DNA of 64,000 bases, taken from contig DCVT01000019.1 of assembly GCA_002328075.1 (NCBI GenBank), positions 1-64,000 of the forward strand, read 5' to 3'. This DNA comes from Anaerolineales bacterium UBA2181. Lineage in GTDB: Bacteria; Chloroflexota; Anaerolineae; Promineifilales; UBA4811. Positions 40,570-48,806 of this stretch are shown in pieces (the first letter of the stretch is position 1; the number at the start of each line of letters is the position of its first letter). The position numbers were made by a program, and so were the translations under genes. The notes under the pieces were generated by a model. That model searched no databases. It was given only the letters and a program-made list of their open reading frames with translations, and was not told the origin of the DNA.

Positions 40570-41760
40570 ATGCGCGTCGCCGTGTACATCCACGTGCCGT
40601 TTTGTCGCCGGCGCTGCCGCTACTGCGATTTCGCTACCTGGGCGGCGCTTGAGGGCCTGATACCCGCCTATCTGGGTGCCGTGCGGGCCGAATTGAGCCG
40701 GCTGAGGCAGTGGGCGGATTGGAAGGCGGGCACGGTCTATTTTGGCGGCGGAACGCCCAGCCTCCTCAAGGGTCACCAGGTCGGCCGGTTGTTGGCGCAG
40801 ATTCAGCTGACGCCGGATCTGGAGGTTTCGCTTGAGGCCAACCCGGGCACGGTGGGAAGGCCGGAACTGGAAGCGCTGCACCGCGCCGGCGTAAACCGGC
40901 TGAGTCTGGGCATGCAAAGCGGCAATGAGCGCGAGTTGCGCATGTTGGGCCGGGCCCACACCCATCAGGCGGTGGTTGACGCGGTGCGGGACGCCCGGGC
41001 GGCCGGTGTGGGCAACCTTAATCTGGACCTGATGTATGGTCTGCCAGGGCAAGGACGCCGGCAGTGGAAGCGTTCGCTAGATGCAGCGCTCGCTCTGCAG
41101 CCCGAACACCTGTCCCTGTACGCGCTCTCGGTGGAACCAGGGACTCCCTTGTCGGACGATATCGAGTCAGGGCGGATTGTCGGTCCGGACCCGGACCGCG
41201 CGGCCGACCTCTATGACCAGGCTTGCGAGGTCCTGATGCGGGAGGGGTTTGAGCATTACGAGGTGAGCAACTGGGCGCGGCCGGGGAAGGCCTGCCTGCA
41301 CAACCTGGCCTACTGGCGGAACGATGCCTACCTTGGCGTCGGCGCGGCCGCGGTCGGCCACTGGCCGGTAGACCAGGCCGGTTGGCGTCTGCGAAACGTG
41401 CGCCACCCTCAGGAATACGTGGCGCGGCTGCAACCCGGAGTGGAAGTGGACGCGTCGGAATTGCCGATCTCGCCGGCGACCGACGAACGCGAATACGTCC
41501 CGGCGGATTGGGCCATGGCAGAAACCATGTTCATGGGGTTGCGATTGCTGGAAGAGGGTGTCGAGCGGGACCGTTTCCGACGGCGGTTCGGCCGAGACGC
41601 GGTGGACGTCTATACCGCTCCGCTGAGTGAGTTGCACCGCGCCGGATTGATTACGTGGGACGACCGGCGCCTGAGACTGACACCTCGGGCGGTCATGACT
41701 GCCAATCAGGTGTTTGAGGCGTTTCTGCCGGAGGCCCCGGTGAGGGATGTGGGGCCGTAG
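40570..41760 (+). CDS. hemW: HemW-like radical SAM protein
   Basis: A 396-aa radical SAM protein with the cluster motif CRRRCRYCDF (CX3CX2C) at residues ~14-23, YFGGGTPSLL, LSLGMQSGNERELRMLGR and DLMYGLPGQ, the pattern of the coproporphyrinogen dehydrogenase-like family. HemW is a haem-trafficking protein rather than a true HemN, and the third extra cysteine of HemN is absent here. An in-frame ATG at 40540 exists, but the -10 box at 40557 lies after it, so 40570 is preferred. The end overlaps the convergent Nudix gene by 55 bp. Confidence 0.88.
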   Translation: MRVAVYIHVPFCRRRCRYCDFATWAALEGLIPAYLGAVRAELSRLRQWADWKAGTVYFGGGTPSLLKGHQVGRLLAQIQLTPDLEVSLEANPGTVGRPELEALHRAGVNRLSLGMQSGNERELRMLGRAHTHQAVVDAVRDARAAGVGNLNLDLMYGLPGQGRRQWKRSLDAALALQPEHLSLYALSVEPGTPLSDDIESGRIVGPDPDRAADLYDQACEVLMREGFEHYEVSNWARPGKACLHNLAYWRNDAYLGVGAAAVGHWPVDQAGWRLRNVRHPQEYVARLQPGVEVDASELPISPATDEREYVPADWAMAETMFMGLRLLEEGVERDRFRRRFGRDAVDVYTAPLSELHRAGLITWDDRRLRLTPRAVMTANQVFEAFLPEAPVRDVGP

Positions 41761-42260
41761 AAACGGATCAGCAGCCGGTTCTCCACGTCGTAACTGTAGT
41801 GGGCGCTGAACGGGGGCGCCGACGGAGGATCGGTAAGAATACGGTCCAGGAGCACCGGCACGTCCTCCACGAGGTTGTCGGTGGGCAACTGGCGGACTGA
41901 ATGCCACTCCAGGCTGCCCTCCGGCGAATGACCGGCCGGATGCCAATCGACCTGGGCTGAATAGACATAGATGCCGATGCCCAGGTCGTCCTGCAGGTCG
42001 ACGCTGACCAGTCCGCGCAGACGGAGGTCATCGACGGCCAGGCCGGTTTCCTCGCGGATTTCGCGGGCAGCGGCAGCCGCTATGTCCTCGCCGCGCTCCA
42101 CGTGCCCGCCAATGCCGTTCAACAGGTTAGGCCACAGCCGTTTGTGGGGCGACCCGCGCAGCAACAGCACCTGGTCGCCGCAAAGGAGAAAGCAGAGCAC
42201 GCGAGGCACCAGGTGGTAACGGGTTCTGGCGCCTACAATATCCTGATCCTGCTTACCCAT
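41706..42260 (-). CDS. Nudix hydrolase
   Basis: A 184-aa protein with a complete Nudix box (GGHVERGEDIAAAAAREIREETGL, about residues 51-74), which binds Mg2+ and hydrolyses nucleoside diphosphate-linked compounds. The first ~45 residues (VLCFLLCGDQVLLLRGSPHKRLWPNLLNG) match MutT/8-oxo-dGTPase-type members. The substrate is not predictable. Its last 55 nt overlap the 3' end of hemW on the other strand. It follows the acyl-CoA dehydrogenase and a small gene in the same orientation. Confidence 0.88.
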   Translation of the reverse strand: MGKQDQDIVGARTRYHLVPRVLCFLLCGDQVLLLRGSPHKRLWPNLLNGIGGHVERGEDIAAAAAREIREETGLAVDDLRLRGLVSVDLQDDLGIGIYVYSAQVDWHPAGHSPEGSLEWHSVRQLPTDNLVEDVPVLLDRILTDPPSAPPFSAHYSYDVENRLLIRFYGPTSLTGASGRNASNT

Positions 42261-42329
42261 GCTCAAGGCGGGTCAACCCCAAAGCACGGTTACCTGTCCC
42301 GACAGACGGTAACGCGTCCGCCGGAACGG

Positions 42330-42560
42330 TCAAGGTTCGGCTCCATCTGGCGGAGGCGCACCACGCCCTGCAAAAAGCGACCGGTGGGCCGTCAACCGCT
42401 GCCAGAGAGCCCGCCGAAAGGCGCGGTTCCAGCGGTAGCCCTGGCGGCCCATCTCACGCGTGAGGACCAGCCGCCGGATCACCGCTTGCTCGCCGGCCAA
42501 CTCGGCCGCACTTTCATCCGGCGATGCACCGGATGGGCCGGGCGTGTCGCGGGTCGCCAT
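42330..42560 (-). CDS. Small unknown protein coupled to acyl-CoA dehydrogenase
   Basis: A 76-aa basic protein (central part TREMGRQGYRWNRAFRRALW) whose ATG overlaps the stop of the acyl-CoA dehydrogenase gene as ATGA, a typical translational-coupling arrangement. There are no cysteines, signal peptide or membrane segment. I do not recognise it; a spurious frame is possible but the ATGA junction favours a real gene. Confidence 0.5.
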   Translation of the reverse strand: MATRDTPGPSGASPDESAAELAGEQAVIRRLVLTREMGRQGYRWNRAFRRALWQRLTAHRSLFAGRGAPPPDGAEP

Positions 42561-43690
42561 CAGACCATGGCCATTACCTGACGGGCAATGACCAACCGTT
42601 GGACTTCGCTGGTGCCTTCGCCAATGGTCATCAGCCTTGCGTCGCGGTACATTCGCTCAACCGGGTATTCCTGGCTGTACCCGTAACTGCCCAGTATCTG
42701 GACGGCGTTCCGGGTCACGCGTTCACCCATCTCGGTGGCAAAAAGCTTGGCCATGGCCGCCTCACGGGTGAAGCGCAGTCCCTGTTCCTTGAGCCAGGCC
42801 GCCCGGTACACCATCAGGCGGGCCGCTTCGATCTCGGTTCCGGCATCGGCGATCATCCACTGGATGGCTTCAAACTCGGCGATGGGTTTGCCAAAGGCAA
42901 CGCGCTCACGGGCGTAGCGCACCGCCTCCTCCATGGCGCCCTGGGCGATGCCCACCGAGAGTGCTCCGATGCTGATCCGGCCGCCGTCCAGCGTCTCCAG
43001 CGTCTGCCGCAGCCCATGTCCGGGCTTACCGAGGGTGTGGTCCAGCGGTACGTGCACCTGATCAAAGGACACCTGATGGGTGGGGGACCCTCGGACACCC
43101 ATCTTGCGCTCGTGGGGGTGGACGGTGACGCCAGGGCGGTCGGTTTCCACCAGCACCATGCCGAATTCGTCCTCCATGCGGACAAACACCACCATGACGG
43201 CCGCCAGGCTGGGATTGGTGATCCACGCCTTGTTGCCGGTGACCACCCATTCATCGCCAGACTGCACCGCACGCGTCTGTATGGAGCGCAGGTCAGAGCC
43301 GGCACCCGGTTCGGTGAGACAGAGCGCGCCCAGCGCATCGCCCCGCGCCAGCAATGGAAGCCAGCGGGCTTTTTGCGGTTGGGTTCCCCATCGGTTGATG
43401 GGAAAGCAGCCCAGCCCGGTGTGGGCTGCTATGGACAGACCTGTGCTGCCGCAGACCCGGCCGATCTCCTCGATGGCGATGGCCATGCTCACCGAGTCGA
43501 CTGCGCTTCCCTCGTATTCCTCCGGCACCGCCATTCCCAGCAAGCCGATGGCGGCCATCTTGGGCAGCAACCCGGTCGGAAACGAGGCAGCCTCATCAAT
43601 CTCTCGCGCCAGCGGTTTCAGCTCCTTTTCGGAGAATCCCCGCACGGCCTGGCGGAACATCAACTGCTCTTCGTTCAGCTGAAAATACAT
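42560..43690 (-). CDS. Acyl-CoA dehydrogenase
   Basis: A 376-aa flavoprotein that oxidises an acyl-CoA to the 2-enoyl-CoA and passes electrons to ETF. Signature 1 is ALCLTEPGAGSDL, signature 2 QILGSYGYSQEYPVERMYRDAR, and the catalytic glutamate lies in TIGEGTSEVQR. Length is normal for short/branched-chain members (about 380 aa). The ATG at 43690 follows GGAGAAA; the frame continues far upstream without a start signal. No ETF or other beta-oxidation gene is in the window. It could also be a glutaryl-CoA or isovaleryl-CoA type enzyme. Confidence 0.9.
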   Translation of the reverse strand: MYFQLNEEQLMFRQAVRGFSEKELKPLAREIDEAASFPTGLLPKMAAIGLLGMAVPEEYEGSAVDSVSMAIAIEEIGRVCGSTGLSIAAHTGLGCFPINRWGTQPQKARWLPLLARGDALGALCLTEPGAGSDLRSIQTRAVQSGDEWVVTGNKAWITNPSLAAVMVVFVRMEDEFGMVLVETDRPGVTVHPHERKMGVRGSPTHQVSFDQVHVPLDHTLGKPGHGLRQTLETLDGGRISIGALSVGIAQGAMEEAVRYARERVAFGKPIAEFEAIQWMIADAGTEIEAARLMVYRAAWLKEQGLRFTREAAMAKLFATEMGERVTRNAVQILGSYGYSQEYPVERMYRDARLMTIGEGTSEVQRLVIARQVMAMV

Positions 43691-43744
43691 GGTCGTTTCT
43701 CCGTCGCCGTAACACCCGTGCAAGCCATGGGTCCCGTGGATCAC

Positions 43745-43773
43745 AGTATATGCCAGAGATACCCAGGATGCAA
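43745..43773 (-). promoter_or_regulatory. Promoter of the acyl-CoA dehydrogenase operon
   Basis: Reverse strand: TTGCAT at 43768-43773, 17-nt spacer, TATACT at 43745-43750; a leader of about 50 nt precedes the ATG. Confidence 0.75.
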
Positions 43774-43781
43774 GCTGTTTC

Positions 43782-43809
43782 TTGCCAACCAGGTTCGCTC
43801 TGATAAAAT
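43782..43809 (+). promoter_or_regulatory. Promoter of the histidine kinase gene
   Basis: TTGCCA at 43782-43787, 16-nt spacer, TAAAAT at 43804-43809. It is back to back with the acyl-CoA dehydrogenase promoter (8 nt between the -35 boxes). The leader to the kinase ATG is about 98 nt. Confidence 0.6.
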
Positions 43810-43913
43810 GGGGTCCATGCGGCGAGTTGTGGCCGAACCCTGGTGATGAACGCCGACACCTGCCGGGGCCAGCCTTTGGCTGAGTTCTGTGCCCGACGGC
43901 CGCCCGGATACGA

Positions 43914-45470
43914 ATGCTCACCGACTACCGCGTCCGACAACGTGAATACCTTCTGGCTATCAGCCGAGCGCTCACATCTCAGTTGGATCTGTCCGAGGTG
44001 CTGCGGCTGATCCTGCAGTCAGCCGTAGAAATACTCGGCGGACGCGGCGGCATCATCGCCCTGCGCAACGAGGTGGGTGTCTTTCAGGTCAGGGCCACCT
44101 TTGGCATTCCGCAACCCCTTCTGGCGACCCTCGCGCCGCTGGTCCTGGCGGTGCCGGACACAACCAGAGACGGTCGGAATGCGATTCGCAGCGTTGATCG
44201 GCAGCTCCGCATAGCGATGGGGGCATCCGGTATTGGCTTTTCCGAGGCGGTCGCGTTGCCTATGGTGGTCAGAGATGAGTTGTTGGGGTTGGTCTATATC
44301 TTTCGCAGCGGCGAAGCCAGCTTTTCCAGCAATGACAGGCAGGTGTTGCTCAGCTTTGCCGACCAGGCGGCCATTGCCGTCAAGAACGCGCAGCTCTACC
44401 AGGAGGTGTTTCAGGAAAAGCAACGGCTGGATGCGATCCTAGAGTACACGGCCGACGGCGTCCTCATCATGGATCCGGCGTTTCGCATCCAGGTGTTCAA
44501 TCTGGCCCTGGGGCAGATGACCGGCCTGGCTCCTGCGGAGGCGATTGGGCGGGAACATGACGAGGTGATCCGGCTGCAGGGACTGACGACCGAGATGGAC
44601 CTGGCGAAAGCGAGCGCGCAGGGCTGGCCACTGGCGGGCTCGCCTCCCCTGTACGTGGAAGGCGACCTGATTCGGCGCGACAACCGCCGGGCGAGCGTGG
44701 GCATCACCTATGCTCCGCTCTGGTCTCCCGACGGCCGGTTGATCTACGTGATCGGCAACGTGCGGGACATCACCCGTTTTCGCGAAGCGGAGGAGATGAA
44801 ATCGACCTTTGTCTCGGTGATCTCGCACGAGCTGAAGACACCGGTAGCGCTGATCAAGGGCTACGCCGGCACGCTTCGGCGTGAGGATGCCGAGTGGGAT
44901 GCCAGGACCCGGGAAGAGAGCCTGACGATCATCGAGGAGGAGAGCGATCGGCTGAACGATCTGATCAACAACCTGTTGGACGCCACGCGGCTGCAGAACA
45001 ACGCGTTGAAACTGGAAATGGACAACGTGCCGATCCATCGGCTGGCGATCAAGCTGGTGGAGCAGTTCCGTACCCAGACCCAAACCCACCACCTGGAGAC
45101 GGATTTCCCGGAGGATTTTCCGAGCGTCCCGGGCGACAAGGAGCGGCTGCGGCAGGTTTTGAGCAACTTGATCAGCAACGCCATCAAGTACTCGCCGCAC
45201 GGTGGAACCATTCGGGTGGGCGGAAAGATAACCCCGAATCAGATAGTGATCTATGTTGAGGACCAGGGCATTGGCGTTGCGCCGGAGGATCAGCAGCGCA
45301 TTTTTGAGCGTTTCACCCGACTGGACAACGCGCCCAGCCGCCGGACGCAAGGCGCAGGGCTGGGTCTGTACCTGGTGAGGGCGATTGTCCAGGCGCATGG
45401 AGGTCAGGTGTGGGTGGAGAGCAGCCCTAACCAGGGTTCGATTTTCTTTTTCTCGATTCCGAGGGATTGA
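43914..45470 (+). CDS. GAF-PAS sensor histidine kinase
   Basis: A 518-aa cytoplasmic kinase: GAF domain about residues 15-170 (ALTSQLDLSEVLRLILQSA ... FADQAAIAVKNAQLY), PAS domain about 185-295 (LDAILEYTADGVLIMDPAFR), HisKA with phospho-acceptor in VISHELKTPVALIKGYAGTL near residue 306, and HATPase_c (LSNLISNAIKYSPHGG, VEDQGIGVAPEDQQRIFERF, GAGLGLYLVRAIV). No transmembrane segment, so it senses an internal signal. No response regulator is adjacent; the OmpR-type protein at 34479 is a candidate. The first ATG in frame at 43914 is used; its ribosome binding site is weak. Confidence 0.92.
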   Translation: MLTDYRVRQREYLLAISRALTSQLDLSEVLRLILQSAVEILGGRGGIIALRNEVGVFQVRATFGIPQPLLATLAPLVLAVPDTTRDGRNAIRSVDRQLRIAMGASGIGFSEAVALPMVVRDELLGLVYIFRSGEASFSSNDRQVLLSFADQAAIAVKNAQLYQEVFQEKQRLDAILEYTADGVLIMDPAFRIQVFNLALGQMTGLAPAEAIGREHDEVIRLQGLTTEMDLAKASAQGWPLAGSPPLYVEGDLIRRDNRRASVGITYAPLWSPDGRLIYVIGNVRDITRFREAEEMKSTFVSVISHELKTPVALIKGYAGTLRREDAEWDARTREESLTIIEEESDRLNDLINNLLDATRLQNNALKLEMDNVPIHRLAIKLVEQFRTQTQTHHLETDFPEDFPSVPGDKERLRQVLSNLISNAIKYSPHGGTIRVGGKITPNQIVIYVEDQGIGVAPEDQQRIFERFTRLDNAPSRRTQGAGLGLYLVRAIVQAHGGQVWVESSPNQGSIFFFSIPRD

Positions 45471-45519
45471 CCAAGGGTCGCCGTCAGCGCGGCCGCCAGA
45501 ATACAATGGATGACATGCT

Positions 45520-47109
45520 ATGCCTTTCCTAGTAGCTACGCAGATGAACTGCCCGGCGTGCCGGCAGCCATTCACCGCCCAGATCGAGCAAGTGCTGGAT
45601 GTGGGGCTGGAACCGACGGGCAAGCAGCGGTTGCTGTCCGGACGGTTGAACCTGATCCAATGTCCCGCATGCGGGAGCCAGGGCAGAGTGGAGACGCCTC
45701 TGCTTTACCATGACCCGGGTCACGAGCTGTTGCTGGTCTTTGTTCCGGTTGGCCTGAACCTGACGACCCTACAACGTGAACAACTGATCGGCAGCCTCAC
45801 ACGTACCCTCATGGCACAGATCCCGCCCGAGGGCCGGAGGGGATACCTGTTCAGCCCACAGACGTGCTTGACCCTGGAGAGCCTGATGGACCGGGTGTTG
45901 CAGGCGGACGGGCTTCCGGCCGGCCTGCTGGAGAGGCAGCGCCAACAGCAGAGGTTGCTGGAACAGATGCTGGCGGCTGACGAAACCGAGGTCCGCGCTC
46001 TGGCGCAGGCCCACGATGAGGAGGTTGGCGGAGCGTTCTTTCAGATGCTCTCGGCCCTCATCAGCATGGAGAACCTGGCCGGCGACGGCGTTTCGGCCGG
46101 TCGCCTGATCCGACTGCGCAACCAGCTCGTGTCGCTGGCGACGTGGAGCCGCGAGCGGGGGCTGACAGCCAGGATGCTGGACGAGCAACAGACGCGCCTG
46201 GACCTGTTGCAGCGGTTCCTGGCAACCGAGGAGTCTGAATGGACCGGAATGGTGGTTGAGCACAACGGCCGGTTTGACTATGGTTTCTTCCAGTTGCTGA
46301 CGGCCACGGCCGAGGGGACGTCAGACGAGCTGGCGGACAAGTTGCTGAGGTTGCGGGCGCTGCTGGTGGATCGGACTGATGCCGGGCGGGACATCTCGGC
46401 CGGGCAGCGGGCGGTGGAGGAGTTGGGCAAGACCGCTTCGGAAGCGGGCGGCATCACCCGGCAGATGCTGCTGGATCGCATCGTAGCAGCGGAAAACGAC
46501 GTCGTGGTGGACGTCCTGGCCCGGGCGGGCGCGGGCATGCTGGACTATAGCTTTTTCCTGGTGCTGGCGGACAGAATCGACCAGGAGAAGCAGGGAGGCA
46601 ACGCGCAAGAGTCTGCCCGGCTGACCAGTCTTCGCGATCGGCTGGTCGATATGACCGAGCGCTGGGAACATGAGCGGTCGGCACGGCTGGCCGAGATCAA
46701 CCGGCTGATTGATGATTGGGTGATTGGAAAGGACGTATACGAGACGAGCGAGCGGCTCTCGGAGCAGTTTGATCAGTTGGTGTTATTCGTGTTGACGGCG
46801 CGCCTGGAGCAGGCACGCGAGGCCAAGCGGGAGCAAGAGGTCGAGGCGCTGCAGCAGTTGCTGGAGCGCCTGCTGGCGGAGGTCAGGGAAGCCTCTCCAC
46901 CCGAAATCCGGCTTATCAATGATCTCCTGGCCATCGAGGGCGAGGAGGAGTTGACGGCGGCGCTGAGGGAGCGTCAGGAGGAGCTGACGCCAGCGGTGCT
47001 GGACACGATTGAGCGGTTTCAATCCGACCTGGCGACGGGTGACCAGGCGGAGCTGGCGGAGCGAATCAGTCGGTTGCTGGATTATGCGCGGCGAGTTGTT
47101 GCAGGGTGA
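45520..47109 (+). CDS. CpXC-domain protein with long helical C-terminus
   Basis: A 529-aa protein. Residues ~5-120 are a CpXC domain, a zinc-ribbon-like module (MNCPACRQPFTAQIEQVLDV ... IQCPACGSQGRVETPLLYHD). The remaining ~400 residues are almost purely helical and acidic, with repeated short segments (RLIRLRNQLVSLATWSRERG, DKLLRLRALLVDRTDAG, ARLTSLRDRLVDMTERWEH) spaced about 100 residues apart, suggesting internal duplication. Function is unknown; CpXC proteins are frequent in Chloroflexota and other bacteria. A TACAAT lies 12 nt before the ATG. It follows the histidine kinase by 49 nt. Confidence 0.8.
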   Translation: MPFLVATQMNCPACRQPFTAQIEQVLDVGLEPTGKQRLLSGRLNLIQCPACGSQGRVETPLLYHDPGHELLLVFVPVGLNLTTLQREQLIGSLTRTLMAQIPPEGRRGYLFSPQTCLTLESLMDRVLQADGLPAGLLERQRQQQRLLEQMLAADETEVRALAQAHDEEVGGAFFQMLSALISMENLAGDGVSAGRLIRLRNQLVSLATWSRERGLTARMLDEQQTRLDLLQRFLATEESEWTGMVVEHNGRFDYGFFQLLTATAEGTSDELADKLLRLRALLVDRTDAGRDISAGQRAVEELGKTASEAGGITRQMLLDRIVAAENDVVVDVLARAGAGMLDYSFFLVLADRIDQEKQGGNAQESARLTSLRDRLVDMTERWEHERSARLAEINRLIDDWVIGKDVYETSERLSEQFDQLVLFVLTARLEQAREAKREQEVEALQQLLERLLAEVREASPPEIRLINDLLAIEGEEELTAALRERQEELTPAVLDTIERFQSDLATGDQAELAERISRLLDYARRVVAG

Positions 47110-47134
47110 ACCCGGGCCCGAGTCGCAGTCATGA

Positions 47135-47785
47135 TCAGCGTTTTGGATTGTCCAGGCGGAAACCATGCCCTCGCACCGTGATCACATAGTCGTGGGCATC
47201 CAGCTCGCTCAGGCGGTCGCGCAAGCGCCGAACCAGGGCGTCGATGGCCTGTTCGGACACGCCCAGCCCGCCCGTTTCCGGCCAGACGGTGTCCACCACA
47301 TCGTCTCGGGTGCATACGGCGCCCTGAGCTTGGAAAAGGCGGTCGAGGAGCCGGAATTGAGCGAGGGAAAGGGGCGGGTCCAGGGCCTCGCCGTTGACCC
47401 ACACCTGCCGCTGATCACGGTCTACCGTCAAGCGTCCTTCAGCTACGGGAGTGACCAGGCGAAGCGGGACGGTGGCTTCGGTGCCGACAAAGAGGAACTT
47501 GATGCACTGGGCGATGTCGATCTCGTCGCCGTCCTGAAGGGCTGCGCTTCCGTGAACCGCGTTTCCGTTCAGAAAGGTGCCGTTCTTGCTCCCCAGGTCT
47601 TCGATGAGGAACCGATCGCCCAGGCGGCGAATGCGGGCATGATAGCGGGAGACCGGCCGCTCCACCAGCGAGACGTCGCAATCCGGCGCCCGGCCGATGG
47701 TGAGCACCTCGGCATCCAGCAGCCACCGCTGTCCCGCCATTTTCCCTTCGTGAATGATCAGAACTGGAGCCTCGTTGTTATCCAT
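47135..47785 (-). CDS. FHA and winged-helix (OmpR-type) domain protein
   Basis: A 216-aa protein. FHA domain about residues 8-100 (LTIGRAPDCDVSLVERPVSR, HARIRRLGDRFLIEDLGSKN, GTFLNGNAVHG) and a C-terminal trans-regulatory winged helix about 120-216 (LSLAQFRLLDRLFQAQGAVC, IDALVRRLRDRLSE, YVITVRGHGFRL). It is a transcription factor that would read threonine phosphorylation directly instead of receiver phosphorylation. ATG 47785 has GAGGAG at 8-nt spacing. The head-to-head Ser/Thr kinase, 14 bp away, is the obvious partner. Confidence 0.9.
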   Translation of the reverse strand: MDNNEAPVLIIHEGKMAGQRWLLDAEVLTIGRAPDCDVSLVERPVSRYHARIRRLGDRFLIEDLGSKNGTFLNGNAVHGSAALQDGDEIDIAQCIKFLFVGTEATVPLRLVTPVAEGRLTVDRDQRQVWVNGEALDPPLSLAQFRLLDRLFQAQGAVCTRDDVVDTVWPETGGLGVSEQAIDALVRRLRDRLSELDAHDYVITVRGHGFRLDNPKR

Positions 47786-47799
47786 AAAGGACACTCCTC

Positions 47800-48798
47800 A
47801 TGTTAGCGCCCCTATTACCCGGGCATGTACTGCGTGACCGGTACGAGATCCGGCAGATCGTGGGCAGCGGGGGCATGGGCTGTGTATACCAGGCGGAAGA
47901 TCTGCTTCTGGACGGCCGGATATGTGCTCTGAAAGAGATCCAGGCCGATTCCGAAGGTGACGAGGCGCAGAGCCAGTTGCACCAGCAGTTTCACCGTGAG
48001 GCCAGCACCCTGGCTCGCCTCGATCATCCCAACCTGCCCAAGGTTTCCGACTTTTTCTCCGAGGGAGGGCGCGATTTCCTGGTGATGGACTATGTCCCCG
48101 GACATGATCTCAAGGAGATCATGGATGCGACCCGGAGAGAAGGTCTGCGATTGCCCGAGGACCGCGTCCTGGAATGGGCGGGCCAACTGTGCGATGCGCT
48201 GGCCTACCTGCACCGGCAAGACCCTCCCGTGTTGCATCGCGACATCAAACCCGGTAACATCAAACTCACCCCTGGCGGTTTGCTCAAGCTGGTGGATTTT
48301 GGTCTGGTCAAGTTGATGGTGCCGGACGAGACCCGCACTATCACGGTTCTTCAGGGGCGAGGAACCGCGCTGTATACGCCGCTGGAGCAATACGGCGGCG
48401 AATCCGGGCACACCGGCCCGCAATCTGACATCTACTCGCTGGGTGCGACACTCTACCATCTGTTGACCAACGAACCCCCGGCCGAGGCCAAACAGCGGTT
48501 CTTGCGGCCGGATTCGCTCCGACCCATCCGCGCATTGGTGCCCGAGGTGCACGAACGGACGGCCGTGGCCATAGAATGGGCCATGGCGCTCCATCCAGAC
48601 GACCGGCCGCCATCCGTGACCGTCCTGCGCGATGCACTCTCGGGTAAGGGGGACCCGCAGGCGCCCAGACCGCCTGGGCAGCCGCCGGGCTGGAAAACCG
48701 CCTGGAGAGCCAACGTAGGATTGGTTATTCTGGTCGCGGTTCTGGTGCTGACAGCTCTCTTGGCCACGCTCTGGTCACCTTACGTGCCGGTGCAATAA
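47800..48798 (+). CDS. Membrane-anchored Ser/Thr protein kinase
   Basis: A 332-aa protein. Kinase domain about residues 14-280 with RYEIRQIVGSGGMGCVYQAE, ALKE lysine, VLHRDIKPGN (standard HRD), VDFGLVK, and TALYTPLEQYGG. A Pro-rich linker follows, then one transmembrane helix near the C-terminus (VGLVILVAVLVLTALLATLW) with a very short outer tail, so there is no extracellular sensor. AAAGGA at 47786-47791 is the ribosome binding site. It is paired head to head with the FHA-winged-helix regulator and converges with the GH3 gene (8 bp apart). Confidence 0.92.
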   Translation: MLAPLLPGHVLRDRYEIRQIVGSGGMGCVYQAEDLLLDGRICALKEIQADSEGDEAQSQLHQQFHREASTLARLDHPNLPKVSDFFSEGGRDFLVMDYVPGHDLKEIMDATRREGLRLPEDRVLEWAGQLCDALAYLHRQDPPVLHRDIKPGNIKLTPGGLLKLVDFGLVKLMVPDETRTITVLQGRGTALYTPLEQYGGESGHTGPQSDIYSLGATLYHLLTNEPPAEAKQRFLRPDSLRPIRALVPEVHERTAVAIEWAMALHPDDRPPSVTVLRDALSGKGDPQAPRPPGQPPGWKTAWRANVGLVILVAVLVLTALLATLWSPYVPVQ

Positions 48799-48806
48799 AC
48801 CCAGAT

